DNA from: Nitrospirota bacterium
GTDB lineage: Bacteria; Nitrospirota; Nitrospiria; Nitrospirales; UBA8639
Length of the DNA: 33,088 nucleotides
Assembly (NCBI GenBank): GCA_027623995.1
Contig: JAQBUF010000039.1
Location: 1 to 33,088 of the forward strand
Direction: 5' to 3'
Below, piece after piece: positions 25,703 to 32,772 of the stretch (its first letter is position 1; each line of letters opens with the position of its first letter). The notes beneath the pieces are model-generated. The model had not been told where the DNA came from. It saw nothing but the letters and a program-made list of their open reading frames with translations, and did no database searches. A program made the translations under genes and the position numbers.

Positions 25703-25968
25703 CAGGGAATGTTGAAAAAAGCCGCCAGCGGCGTTCCCTGGCTTTGCCGAAGCGGCTCGCACAGACATAGTCGCCCTTTTGCCTGACCTTCGGGCTCGCA
25801 GACTTGGCGCGTTGCGCCGCTCGCGCTCACGTACTGGGAGTACGCTCCGCGTGTCAAAATGGCTGCGGCCTTGCTAGGCGGACATTTTTGAACATTCCCT
25901 CCTACTGATGTGAGTCATCTAGCCTAAGGCATTTAAGGCTAATGGCCGTGAAATATTCAGCAGACCCT
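25703..25968. repeat. dispersed repeat R1, copy 2 (TIR-bearing, MITE-like)
   Basis: It has the same termini as copy 1: AGGGAATGTTGAAAAAAG at 25704 and ATTTTTGAACATTCCCT ending at 25900. The same inner hairpin CGTACT-GGG-AGTACG is present with a different loop. The central part is about 70 bp longer than in copy 1. The conserved tail (25901-25968) contains AATGGCCGTGAAATATTCAG. The copy ends about 60 bp before the queC start. It appears to have no coding capacity. Confidence 0.85.
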
Positions 25969-26027
25969 TGCAAGGAACCCCACTTGAGCGTATCAGAGCG
26001 AGAGCCCCAATTCCTGAAAGAAGCATC

Positions 26028-26711
26028 ATGAACGCGGTCGTCTTAGCTAGTGGAGGATTGGATTCGACCGTGACGGCAGCGGTGGCCAGGCAGGAAGGGT
26101 GGGACTTGTACCTGTTGACCGTGCTCTATGGGCAACGTCATCAAGTAGAAGTGGCCTGCGCCAAGAATGTCGCTGCCTGGGTTGAGGCCAAAGACCATAA
26201 AGTGTTGACGCTGGACCTGAGTGTGTTTGGGGGGTCGGCCTTGGTTGGTGATGGCGCGGTGCCAAAGAATCGATCTGAGCAAGATCGGGGGGGCGGGATT
26301 CCTGTCACTTATGTTCCGGCCAGAAACACGGTATTTTTATCACTGGCACTCGCCTTTGCGGAAGTCGTCCAAGCCCAGAGTATTTTTATTGGAGCCAATG
26401 TGCTCGACTATTCAGGGTACCCTGATTGCCGCCCAGAGTTTTTGCAGGCCTTTCAAGAAGTGGCACGTCTAGGAACGAAATTGGGCCTGGAAGGTCGAGC
26501 CGTAAAAATTCACGCCCCACTCCTTCAAATGAGCAAGGCGCAGATTATTCAGCGAGGTAGAGAGTTAGGAGTACCGTTTGAAATGACCCATAGTTGTTAC
26601 GATCCCGACGAAGCCGGGATGTCCTGTGGCCAGTGCGATAGTTGCCTCATTCGCCTGGAAGGTTTTCGCCAGGCGGGGCGAGAAGATCCGATCCCCTATC
26701 AGGTCCAATAA
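26028..26711 (+). CDS. queC: 7-cyano-7-deazaguanine synthase
   Basis: From the ATG at 26028 the protein has 227 residues, the usual QueC length; a TTG at 25968 would add 20 residues that come from the edge of the repeat. The PP-loop VVLASGGLDSTVTA is at the N-terminus. YVPARNTVFLSLALA lies near residue 100. The zinc-binding cysteines are in SCYDPDEAGMSCGQCDSC. QueC converts 7-carboxy-7-deazaguanine to preQ0 using ATP and ammonia, for queuosine. No other que gene is in the window. Confidence 0.95.
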   Translation: MNAVVLASGGLDSTVTAAVARQEGWDLYLLTVLYGQRHQVEVACAKNVAAWVEAKDHKVLTLDLSVFGGSALVGDGAVPKNRSEQDRGGGIPVTYVPARNTVFLSLALAFAEVVQAQSIFIGANVLDYSGYPDCRPEFLQAFQEVARLGTKLGLEGRAVKIHAPLLQMSKAQIIQRGRELGVPFEMTHSCYDPDEAGMSCGQCDSCLIRLEGFRQAGREDPIPYQVQ

Positions 26712-27235
26712 AAGAGTGAAACCCAGGTAAGGCTGAAAGGTCCTCGTTCGACAAAAGTGTAACGGGACCCAACCGCGTACATCCTTAAGGGCTTCCGCCT
26801 CCGGTGAGAAGGGGAATCCTTCAATCATAGAATTTGAGTCATCCCCACAACGGTCCCATCTCGGCAAATGACCGGCCCTTTGTAGCTGCGGCATCTCATG
26901 CCGCCGTCTTTGGTTTCACCGGATCGGGCGTGCCTGAGGAGGGCACGATGAGATCGTGCAGCTACACAAGAACTACTACAGAATCCCATCAAATCAATTC
27001 CAAGAAAAATATTCCAATGGAATCGTGAAATAGAGGTGTGGATCTAAATGTCTCTGTGATATACATACTTTTTCGAGAGGGGTAAATGGCAATGGAATTT
27101 GTGCTGATGATTTCGAGGAACGCCTAAATACCGTGGTTCTTCTGTCAGGATAATTTCCTTAATGAAGAGTATGTCATGGTGTTTGTGAGTCCTTTCTCAT
27201 AAAAGGCATGTGCCAGAAAGCAAAACCAGGCTGCC
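26712..27235. other. non-coding interval with one cloverleaf repeat
   Basis: These 524 bases between queC and the WYL gene hold palindromic repeat copy A (26879-26969). The flanks contain no convincing gene. The short readings that cross the repeat follow its palindrome and are not credible. Confidence 0.5.
26879..26969 (+). repeat. cloverleaf-like palindromic repeat, copy A
   Basis: The outer stem TGTAGCTGC (26881-26889) pairs with GCAGCTACA (26958-26966). The left arm is a hairpin GCGGCAT-CTC-ATGCCGC (26888-26904) and the right arm GCACGAT-GAG-ATCGTGC (26943-26959). Both have 7-bp perfect stems. It belongs to the same family as the copies at 28341, 29013 and 31088. Confidence 0.85.
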
Positions 27236-28220
27236 ATGCCACGAAATGATCAGATCATCCGTCAATGGCACATTCTTCGTGAGCTAGAGTCATCACGCGG
27301 AAAGACCATCAATGAATTGGCCCAGGGTCTTCCTTCCGATTACCCCAAACACGCACGTACGATTCGGCGAGATATGGAAGCGCTCGAAGCCGCCGGGTTC
27401 CCACTCATCACCGAACATCAAGACGGAGTTGTTAAATGGAAACTCATGGATGGGTATGGCAAGGTGCCCGCTCTAGGTTTTTCGCACTCGGAATTAATGG
27501 CCCTCACACTCGCGCGGCGGTTATTGGAGCCCCTAGAAGGGACCAATATCCAAGCCTCCCTCCAATCCGCTATGGCCAAGGCACAAGTTGGAATTCCCGA
27601 CAATACAGCAGGCGAACTGGCCAACATCCAAAGTGCGTTAGCGTTTGGACTGGGATCTCACAAATCGTACAAAGCGCATCGGGCTACCATCAACCAACTT
27701 AGCCAAGCCATTACCAACATGCACACCGTGCAAATGCGCTACTTCTCCGCCTCTCGGAATCAAACGACGCGGCGGGAAGTTGATCCCTATCGTCTCTGGT
27801 ATACGAGCGGGGCACTGTATCTCGTGGGCTATTGCCATCGGCGGAAGGATGTGCGGATGTTCGCCGTGGAGCGCATTCGCTCGCTCACGCTGACCGACCA
27901 TCCGTTTCAAATGGCGCTGGGATTTAACGTCAACGACTATGTGCAGGACGCCCTGGGCGTCCTGCGAGGCCGACCGATTCAAGTCGAACTGCGGTTCGAA
28001 AAAAATGACCGCGGCCTGGGTGAAGGACCGCATCTGACATGCCAGTCAATCTCTCACCTCACTGAAAACAGGGGAAATGAACATGGCGCTAACCGTGGCC
28101 AATAACCGTGAACTGGTTGGTTGGATCTTGAGCTTCGGCAGTGGAGTGCGGGTGATCAAACCCACGGGGCTCAAGCACATGGTCCGTGAAGAAGCCAAGA
28201 AAATCGTCTTGGCTAAGTGA
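27236..28220 (+). pseudogene. WYL-domain transcriptional regulator, disrupted by frameshift and stop
   Basis: The N-terminus is a DeoR/HTH_11-like helix-turn-helix (TINELAQGL, ARTIRRDMEALEAAGFPL). It is followed by the WYL domain (VDPYRLWYTSGALYLVGYC, DVRMFAVERIRSLTLTD). The intact frame ends its homology at about 28000, in a run of seven A (27999-28005), and then reads unrelated residues to a stop at 28105. The missing WCX C-terminus is in another frame: MTAAWVKDRI, then TGA at 28035-28037 where Trp is expected, then HASQSLTSL and RELVGWILSFGSGVRVI up to a stop at 28218-28220. Two independent lesions point to decay, not a single sequencing error. WYL regulators often control defence or DNA-repair genes, but none is adjacent. 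Confidence 0.8.
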
Positions 28221-28340
28221 TGGATAACGCAAGGTATGTGCGCGAACACGATATGTGGGTCTGCCAGAAGTGACTACAAGATTATGTCGATTTGGGTATT
28301 CCGCCTCTCTTGTCGGGCGAAGCGCGTCGTCAAAATTTTT

Positions 28341-28478
28341 GTGTAGCTGCAGCATCTTCCTGTCCTGAGCCCCCGTCGAAGGGATGCTGCCTCTTCCGGC
28401 GTCATGAACCCTTGGTGCATTGGCAGAAGGCACGACCCTTCGGTAGGACTCAGGGCAGGGGAGATCGTGCAGCTACAC
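28341..28478 (+). repeat. cloverleaf-like palindromic repeat, copy B (expanded arms)
   Basis: The outer stem GTGTAGCTGC (28341-28350) pairs perfectly with GCAGCTACAC (28469-28478). The left arm GCAGCATC (28349-28356) pairs with GATGCTGC (28383-28390) around a longer insert. The right arm GCACGA (28430-28435) pairs with TCGTGC (28465-28470). The two arm inserts (CCTGAGCCCCCGTCGAAGG and the CCTTCGGTAGGACTCAGGG type) are approximately complementary to each other. Confidence 0.8.
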
Positions 28479-28589
28479 AAGGAGGAATGCCTGGAGAAAG
28501 GGGGAGACAGGGGCAAGAAGTTCCATGTAGCCAGAATTGGATGGCGGTAGGGATCCCCTATGTTTTCGGTATGATCCGTCTCTTTGCGT

Positions 28590-28617
28590 TTCACGCTTCA
28601 CGCATTACGCTTCACGC
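28590..28617. repeat. four tandem heptamers TTCACGC
   Basis: TTCACGC, TTCACGC, ATTACGC and TTCACGC run head to tail, ending one base before the stop codon of the minus-strand Lrp-type gene. The third unit differs at two positions. Confidence 0.85.
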
Positions 28618-28618
28618 T

Positions 28619-28861
28619 TTATTCTTCCAACGTATACACGAGATGGGTATCGGTTTGCGCCACGCCTTCGATGGCGTGAATGCGAGTCAGGACTAATTTG
28701 GTAAGGGCTTCTTGGCTGGTGACTTCCACGCGGGCAAAGATGTCAGGCTTGCCCCAGCAGGCATCGATCGTTTTGATCTCGTCGATTTCTTCAAGCAGCT
28801 TTTTGACATTAAAGGTTTGACCTGGAAGAACGTTGATTAGCACGTACGCACTTTCCATCAT
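28619..28861 (-). CDS. Lrp/AsnC ligand-binding (RAM) domain protein, no HTH
   Basis: This 80-residue protein is a stand-alone RAM (ACT-like) domain. AYVLINVLPGQ opens the first strand, then come a helix (VKKLLEEIDEIKTID), ACWGKPDIFARVEVTS and a final helix-strand (RIHAIEGVAQTDTHLVY). It lacks the helix-turn-helix of full Lrp/AsnC regulators, so it should bind small molecules, probably amino acids, as an oligomer without binding DNA directly. Two adjacent Met codons could start it. A GGGAG lies upstream. Confidence 0.88.
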   Translation of the reverse strand: MMESAYVLINVLPGQTFNVKKLLEEIDEIKTIDACWGKPDIFARVEVTSQEALTKLVLTRIHAIEGVAQTDTHLVYTLEE

Positions 28862-29209
28862 GTACCTGACTCCCTGTTACAATGTCTATTGGCGTTTGCC
28901 CTGACTCGTTTCACCAAACGAGAAAGGCTAACGCAACCGACCCCTTCAAATCAAGGAATGGGGTGGTTATTCCATGCTTGTGACGTTGAAAAAATGAATT
29001 TCTCCAGAAAATTTTGTCGCTGCACGATCTTACCTGCCTTCGCCGTAGCGGCTTCGCGCAGGCAGGTCGTGCCCTCTTCGGGCCTTTACCTACCTGGGAC
29101 GCCCAAGAAGGAGCGGCATTAGATGCCGCAGCGACAAATTTCATGCTCTGGGGAACGCCCAAATCATGGCGTGGATCAATACTGAGTGTCTCAATAAAAA
29201 GGCAGACCA
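28862..29209. other. non-coding interval with cloverleaf repeat copy C
   Basis: These 348 bases between two minus-strand genes contain repeat copy C (29013-29138) and otherwise no convincing gene, promoter or terminator. Confidence 0.5.
29013..29138 (-). repeat. cloverleaf-like palindromic repeat, copy C (inverted orientation)
   Basis: The outer stem TTTGTCGCTGC (29013-29023) pairs perfectly with GCAGCGACAAA (29128-29138). Here the GCACGA arm is on the left (29022-29027 with 29067-29072, extended by ACCTGCCT with AGGCAGGT) and the GCGGCAT-TAG-ATGCCGC arm is on the right (29113-29129). That is the reverse of copies A, B and D. The outer stem bases differ from the other copies on both sides, keeping the pairing. 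Confidence 0.85.
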
Positions 29210-30994
29210 CTAATTTAGAGTTTTCTCCAAATCTCCCACCATGGTTTCAATTCGGTCGAATCCGGATTGCCAAAATTGCTCGGAACACATGTTCACGCCA
29301 AGGGGCTTGAGCAGGTCTTGTGGGCTTTTTGATCCGCCGCCCGCCAGTAAATCCAAGTACTTAGGAATAAACGCCTTGCCTTCTTTTTGGTATCGCTGAT
29401 AGAGCGCGAGTACTAACAAATTCCCAAAACTGTAGGCATAGCAATAAAACGGACTCCGATAAATGTGGGGGATGGTGATCCATTCCCATTGAAACTCGTC
29501 GGGGATCGTGACGCCTCGACCGAATTGTTCTTTGAGGAGCCCTAGGTAGGTTTTGGCCAGGTCGTTCACCGTGGTGCCTTTGGCAATTTGCTCGTGAGCC
29601 TGGTTTTCGAATTCGACAAAGTAGGCTTGGCGTAGGATGGTCGCAAAGAGATCATCAAGCTGCCCAAGAAGCAAGCGTTGTTTCATGCGCGGGCTAGAGA
29701 CTTCTTGCAAGAGTGCTTGGGAGAGTAATTGTTCGCCAAATACGGAGGCGGTTTCGGCCAGCGGCAGGGTGGAGTGAAAGGTAAACACGGAGTGGTGTTG
29801 TGCCATCATGCCATGGACCGCATGCCCGAGTTCATGGGCGAGGGTGGCCACGTCCCGGGCATCACCGGTGTAATTCAACAATACATAGGGCGTGAGTTTG
29901 GGGAGCACGCTGTAGCAGAAGGCTCCGCCGGCTTTTCCTGGCGTGGTGCCGGCATCGATATGTCGATCGACAAAGACTTGTTGCGCATGCTTCGCCAACG
30001 TGGGTGAGAATTGTTCATAGGCGTTGAAGACCAGTTTCTTGGCTTGGTCAAAGGGATAGGACGTTTTGGGACTTTTGGTTGGTGCGTAAATGTCGTAGCG
30101 GGTGAGTTTTTTGATTTTGCAGATTTTAGCTTTGAGCTTGAAGAATTCCTGAAAGATACCGCGGTTCTTTCGGCATGTTGAGAGCAATGTCGTGACCGCT
30201 TCATTGGGAATGTCGTTGTGGATATTGCGCACGGCGACTGGTGAGGCGTGATGTCGAAGATCGATGCCTTCATTTTTCCAATCCGCGACGAGTGTCTTGT
30301 AGATTTCGCCGAGCATGTCCGAGTGGCCTGAATAGACCTGGAGAACTTCCTGGTAGGCTCGTTTTCGAATCATGGCCGACGGGTGTCTGAAATACCCGGA
30401 CAGTTGTTCGCGCGAGAGGGGCGTGCTGGCCCCTTTCTCAGGAGACGTGAACGTCAGCCTGTTGGTGAGCACATCGTAGAGGGAGTCGAGCGCCGACCGA
30501 CCTGTGGTGTTTTTAATGTTGATGATGCGTTCTTCTGGCTCGGTCAGGGTGTGGGGCTTTAAGCGGCGCAATGAGGTCAGGTGATATCGCATGGAGGCAG
30601 TGTTGGCGAGAAGTTGCTGTGCGGTCTTGTTGGGAAGTTGCTGCCACCAGAGATCAAAAAAGAGTCCACGATTGGCCACGTTGGCCAGTCGATTTCTCAC
30701 TTTGCCTTCAAACGAGCGTGCTTTTTGATTTGTCGTGTTTTGTGCAAACCACAGATGTGAATACGCCCCTAACCGAGAACTCGATGCGGCGATCTCTTCG
30801 GTGAGTTGCAGCCCGGCTTCAAAGGTTTTTGAGCTGGTGTTGTTTTTGAGAGAAGGGCGGAGTTTTTCTAGTGCAGTGACTTTTTTGTCGAGGGTTTTTG
30901 AGATCGTGTCAAAATCTTTATCTGGGTGAGCGAGTAATTTTTTTAAATTCCATTGTGGGAGACGATCTGGAGTCGAAGGTGTATTGGTGGCCAT
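29210..30994 (-). CDS. PepF/M3-family oligoendopeptidase
   Basis: I take the ATG at 30994 because AGAGGAG lies 8 bases upstream. The longer frame to 31177 would read through repeat copy D and add 61 residues rich in Cys and His. From 30994 the protein has 594 residues. The thermolysin-like zinc motif TLAHELGHAVHGMMAQ lies at about residues 380-395, with the third ligand expected in the LPLAETASVFGEQ region. ITIPHIYRSPFYCYAYSFGNLL is typical of PepF near the C-terminus. These cytoplasmic metallopeptidases cut short peptides. Confidence 0.93.
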   Translation of the reverse strand: MATNTPSTPDRLPQWNLKKLLAHPDKDFDTISKTLDKKVTALEKLRPSLKNNTSSKTFEAGLQLTEEIAASSSRLGAYSHLWFAQNTTNQKARSFEGKVRNRLANVANRGLFFDLWWQQLPNKTAQQLLANTASMRYHLTSLRRLKPHTLTEPEERIINIKNTTGRSALDSLYDVLTNRLTFTSPEKGASTPLSREQLSGYFRHPSAMIRKRAYQEVLQVYSGHSDMLGEIYKTLVADWKNEGIDLRHHASPVAVRNIHNDIPNEAVTTLLSTCRKNRGIFQEFFKLKAKICKIKKLTRYDIYAPTKSPKTSYPFDQAKKLVFNAYEQFSPTLAKHAQQVFVDRHIDAGTTPGKAGGAFCYSVLPKLTPYVLLNYTGDARDVATLAHELGHAVHGMMAQHHSVFTFHSTLPLAETASVFGEQLLSQALLQEVSSPRMKQRLLLGQLDDLFATILRQAYFVEFENQAHEQIAKGTTVNDLAKTYLGLLKEQFGRGVTIPDEFQWEWITIPHIYRSPFYCYAYSFGNLLVLALYQRYQKEGKAFIPKYLDLLAGGGSKSPQDLLKPLGVNMCSEQFWQSGFDRIETMVGDLEKTLN

Positions 30995-31087
30995 GCAGCA
31001 AGCTCCTCTTCGGGGTGAATGTGTGACGTGAGTTGCGGATGGATTTTTATGACAATGTTGGCAAGAGGTCAAGGGGGATCTAAGATT

Positions 31088-31175
31088 GTGTAGCCGCAGC
31101 ATCTCATGCTGCCTCTTCCTGGCGTCATGAGCCTTTGGCATGGGAAGAGGGCACGATAAGATCGTGCAGCTACAC
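31088..31175 (+). repeat. cloverleaf-like palindromic repeat, copy D
   Basis: The outer stem GTGTAGCCGC (31088-31097) pairs with GCAGCTACAC (31166-31175), with one mismatch. The left arm is GCAGCAT-CTC-ATGCTGC (31096-31112), the right arm GCACGAT-AAG-ATCGTGC (31151-31167). A third, central stem CCTCTTCC (31112-31119) with GGAAGAGG (31143-31150) completes a cloverleaf. Confidence 0.85.
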
Positions 31176-31332
31176 AAGAAAGAATGTTTTCAGAAAGGGG
31201 AGGCAGGGACAAGGCATTTTCGGAATCCAGAGTAGTGGTAATCCCATGTTTTAGGTAGGACCCTTCTTTCTCTGCCTCTTGTGGAATGAAACACAACCGA
31301 ATGCCAGGCAATTTCATAGATTTATTTTTTAA

Positions 31333-31361
31333 TTGCAAAAACGACAAGTAAACATTACAAT
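31333..31361 (+). promoter_or_regulatory. promoter implying a leaderless transcript for the HTH gene
   Basis: TTGCAA (31333-31338), a 17-bp spacer and TACAAT (31356-31361) place the transcript start within a base or two of the ATG at 31368. No Shine-Dalgarno sequence is present between them, which fits leaderless translation. Confidence 0.4.
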
Positions 31362-31367
31362 TATTTC

Positions 31368-32552
31368 ATGCCGACAAAATCCAAAAATAGTCCAAAGTCT
31401 GAGCGAGTCTCTGAAGTCAGGAATCGGCTCAAAGAACGCCGTTTGGCGGTCGGCCTATCCCAAACCGAATTGGCTGGTCGGGTGGCCATCACTCGTCAGG
31501 CGCTCTATGCCATGGAAATGAATCAATATCTTCCCGGGACGGAATTGGCGTTGCGATTAGCGTCCAATCTGGGATGCGCAATCGAGGATTTGTTTTCGTT
31601 TGAATCTGAGGCTGACATTATTGAGGCCGAATTCATTGGGAAAGACAAGGGGAGTCTTCATTCAAGTCGTGTGAAAATTGCGTGCGTTGGGGGGCGGGTG
31701 TTGGCGAAACCGGTCTCCGAATTAGGGGGCATCTTAAATTACACGGTGCCTGCTGATGGCATTCAATTGGGTGGTGCCTCTTCTCCTTCACGTGCTGTTC
31801 ATGGTGCAGATCGTGTCTATGTTCGGCTCTTGAAGTCCCAACAAGAGATTGAGCGGCAGGTGGTGGTGGCCGGATGCGACCCCGCTATTTTTTTAGTTGG
31901 AGAACATATTCGTCAACATGGAGGGGATGCTTCGGTTCTTGGATGGGGCATGGGAAGCTTGGCGGCGTTGCAGGCGCTCAAGCGGGGCGAGGTGCATGTG
32001 GCCGGTATTCATGTGGTGGATCATCGATCTGGCGATTACAACCTGCCATTTTTGAGAAAATATTTGAAGGGTCATGCCGTGACGGTTGTTCGCTTTGCTG
32101 CTTGGGAAGAGGGGGTGTTGTTGAGACGAGGAAATCCTAAGGGCGTGCAGGGGATTGAGGACTTGGCGAGACCGGACGTACGTTTAATGAATCGTGAACA
32201 AGGCGCCGGGGCTCGGCTGTTGCTTGACCATTTGTTGGAGCAGTCAGGGATTCCTAGTCGGCGAGTGCGTGGATATGATGCACTCTGTCCGTCTCAACTT
32301 GAGCTGGGACGTGCCATTGTGGAGGGCAAGGCGGATATGGGCATCGGCGCACAAGCCGTTGGCTATTTTTATGATCTTGATTTTATTCCGCTACAAGAAG
32401 AACGCTATGATTTGGTCATTCCGACGAAGTATTTGCACGCACACCCTGGCATGCAGATGTTCTTGGATACCTTGGTGACGCGCGGGTTCCGTCAGGAAAT
32501 CGAAGCCTTGGGTGGATATGACACCAAGGAAATTGGAAAGATTATTGAATGA
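31368..32552 (+). CDS. HTH regulator with a PBP-like ligand-binding domain
   Basis: The protein has 394 residues. Residues 15-75 form an XRE/Cro-type helix-turn-helix (RLKERRLAVGLSQTELAG, ITRQALYAMEMNQYLPG). The rest is a periplasmic-binding-protein-like domain (PF12727 type), otherwise seen in molybdate-related proteins: VHVAGIHVVDHRSGDYN, FAAWEEGVLLRRGNPKGVQG, LMNREQGAGARLLLDHLL, GKADMGIGAQAVGYFYDLDFIPL. It should bind a small ligand, perhaps an oxyanion, and control transcription. No mod or moa genes are next to it. The next gene on the same strand is the porin start at 32773. Confidence 0.88.
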   Translation: MPTKSKNSPKSERVSEVRNRLKERRLAVGLSQTELAGRVAITRQALYAMEMNQYLPGTELALRLASNLGCAIEDLFSFESEADIIEAEFIGKDKGSLHSSRVKIACVGGRVLAKPVSELGGILNYTVPADGIQLGGASSPSRAVHGADRVYVRLLKSQQEIERQVVVAGCDPAIFLVGEHIRQHGGDASVLGWGMGSLAALQALKRGEVHVAGIHVVDHRSGDYNLPFLRKYLKGHAVTVVRFAAWEEGVLLRRGNPKGVQGIEDLARPDVRLMNREQGAGARLLLDHLLEQSGIPSRRVRGYDALCPSQLELGRAIVEGKADMGIGAQAVGYFYDLDFIPLQEERYDLVIPTKYLHAHPGMQMFLDTLVTRGFRQEIEALGGYDTKEIGKIIE

Positions 32553-32701
32553 ATGTCACCTGAAATTTGAATTACCTGGTTCATCATAATATTCGTCCCT
32601 CCTAATCCAACTTCCTTGACGTCACCTTTTTCCTCTGAATCGAGGTTTTTCATAATCCAAAGTGCAGGAATGGTGAATTTTAACATATAAAGTATACTTG
32701 A

Positions 32702-32707
32702 TATAAT
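32702..32707 (+). promoter_or_regulatory. possible minus-10 box before the porin gene
   Basis: A perfect TATAAT lies 66 bases upstream of the GTG at 32773. The region 17 bp further upstream has only a poor minus-35 match, so this call is weak. Confidence 0.25.
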
Positions 32708-32772
32708 CACAATTAAACATTACTATTCGAACATCATGATGATGTGATGAATTTTTGGAGGAGCCAAGTTTC

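Larger units (their letters stand above)
28221..28618. other. non-coding interval with cloverleaf repeat copy B and heptamer repeats
   Basis: Between the WYL pseudogene and the Lrp-type gene lie repeat copy B (28341-28478), a flank shared with copy D (about 28479-28585) and a short tandem repeat (28590-28617). No credible gene is seen; an open frame across it follows the palindromes. Confidence 0.5.
30995..31367. other. non-coding interval with cloverleaf repeat copy D
   Basis: Between the divergent PepF gene and the HTH gene lie repeat copy D (31088-31175), a flank shared with copy B (about 31176-31280) and a candidate promoter at 31333-31361. Confidence 0.5.

Noticed and set aside
25968-26027. 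Longer QueC starting at a TTG at 25968
   Set aside because: It begins inside the tail of repeat R1. The ATG at 26028 starts right at the conserved PP-loop, as is usual for QueC.
26834-27028. An open frame of 64 codons crossing repeat copy A
   Set aside because: It is read through the palindrome, has no ribosome site and resembles no family; the repeat explains the composition.
25968-28220. queC plus WYL regulator as a deazaguanine DNA-modification defence system
   Set aside because: There is no Dpd gene, no TGT-like transferase and no nuclease nearby, and the WYL gene is broken. Housekeeping queuosine synthesis explains queC.
28292-28696. A 134-codon plus-strand frame crossing repeat copy B and the Lrp-type gene
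   Set aside because: It overlaps a clear minus-strand gene and follows the palindromic arms, so it is a by-product of the repeat.
30995-31177. N-terminal extension of the PepF-like protein by 61 residues
   Set aside because: The extension is translated from repeat copy D and its flank; the ATG at 30994 has a strong ribosome site and gives the normal family length.
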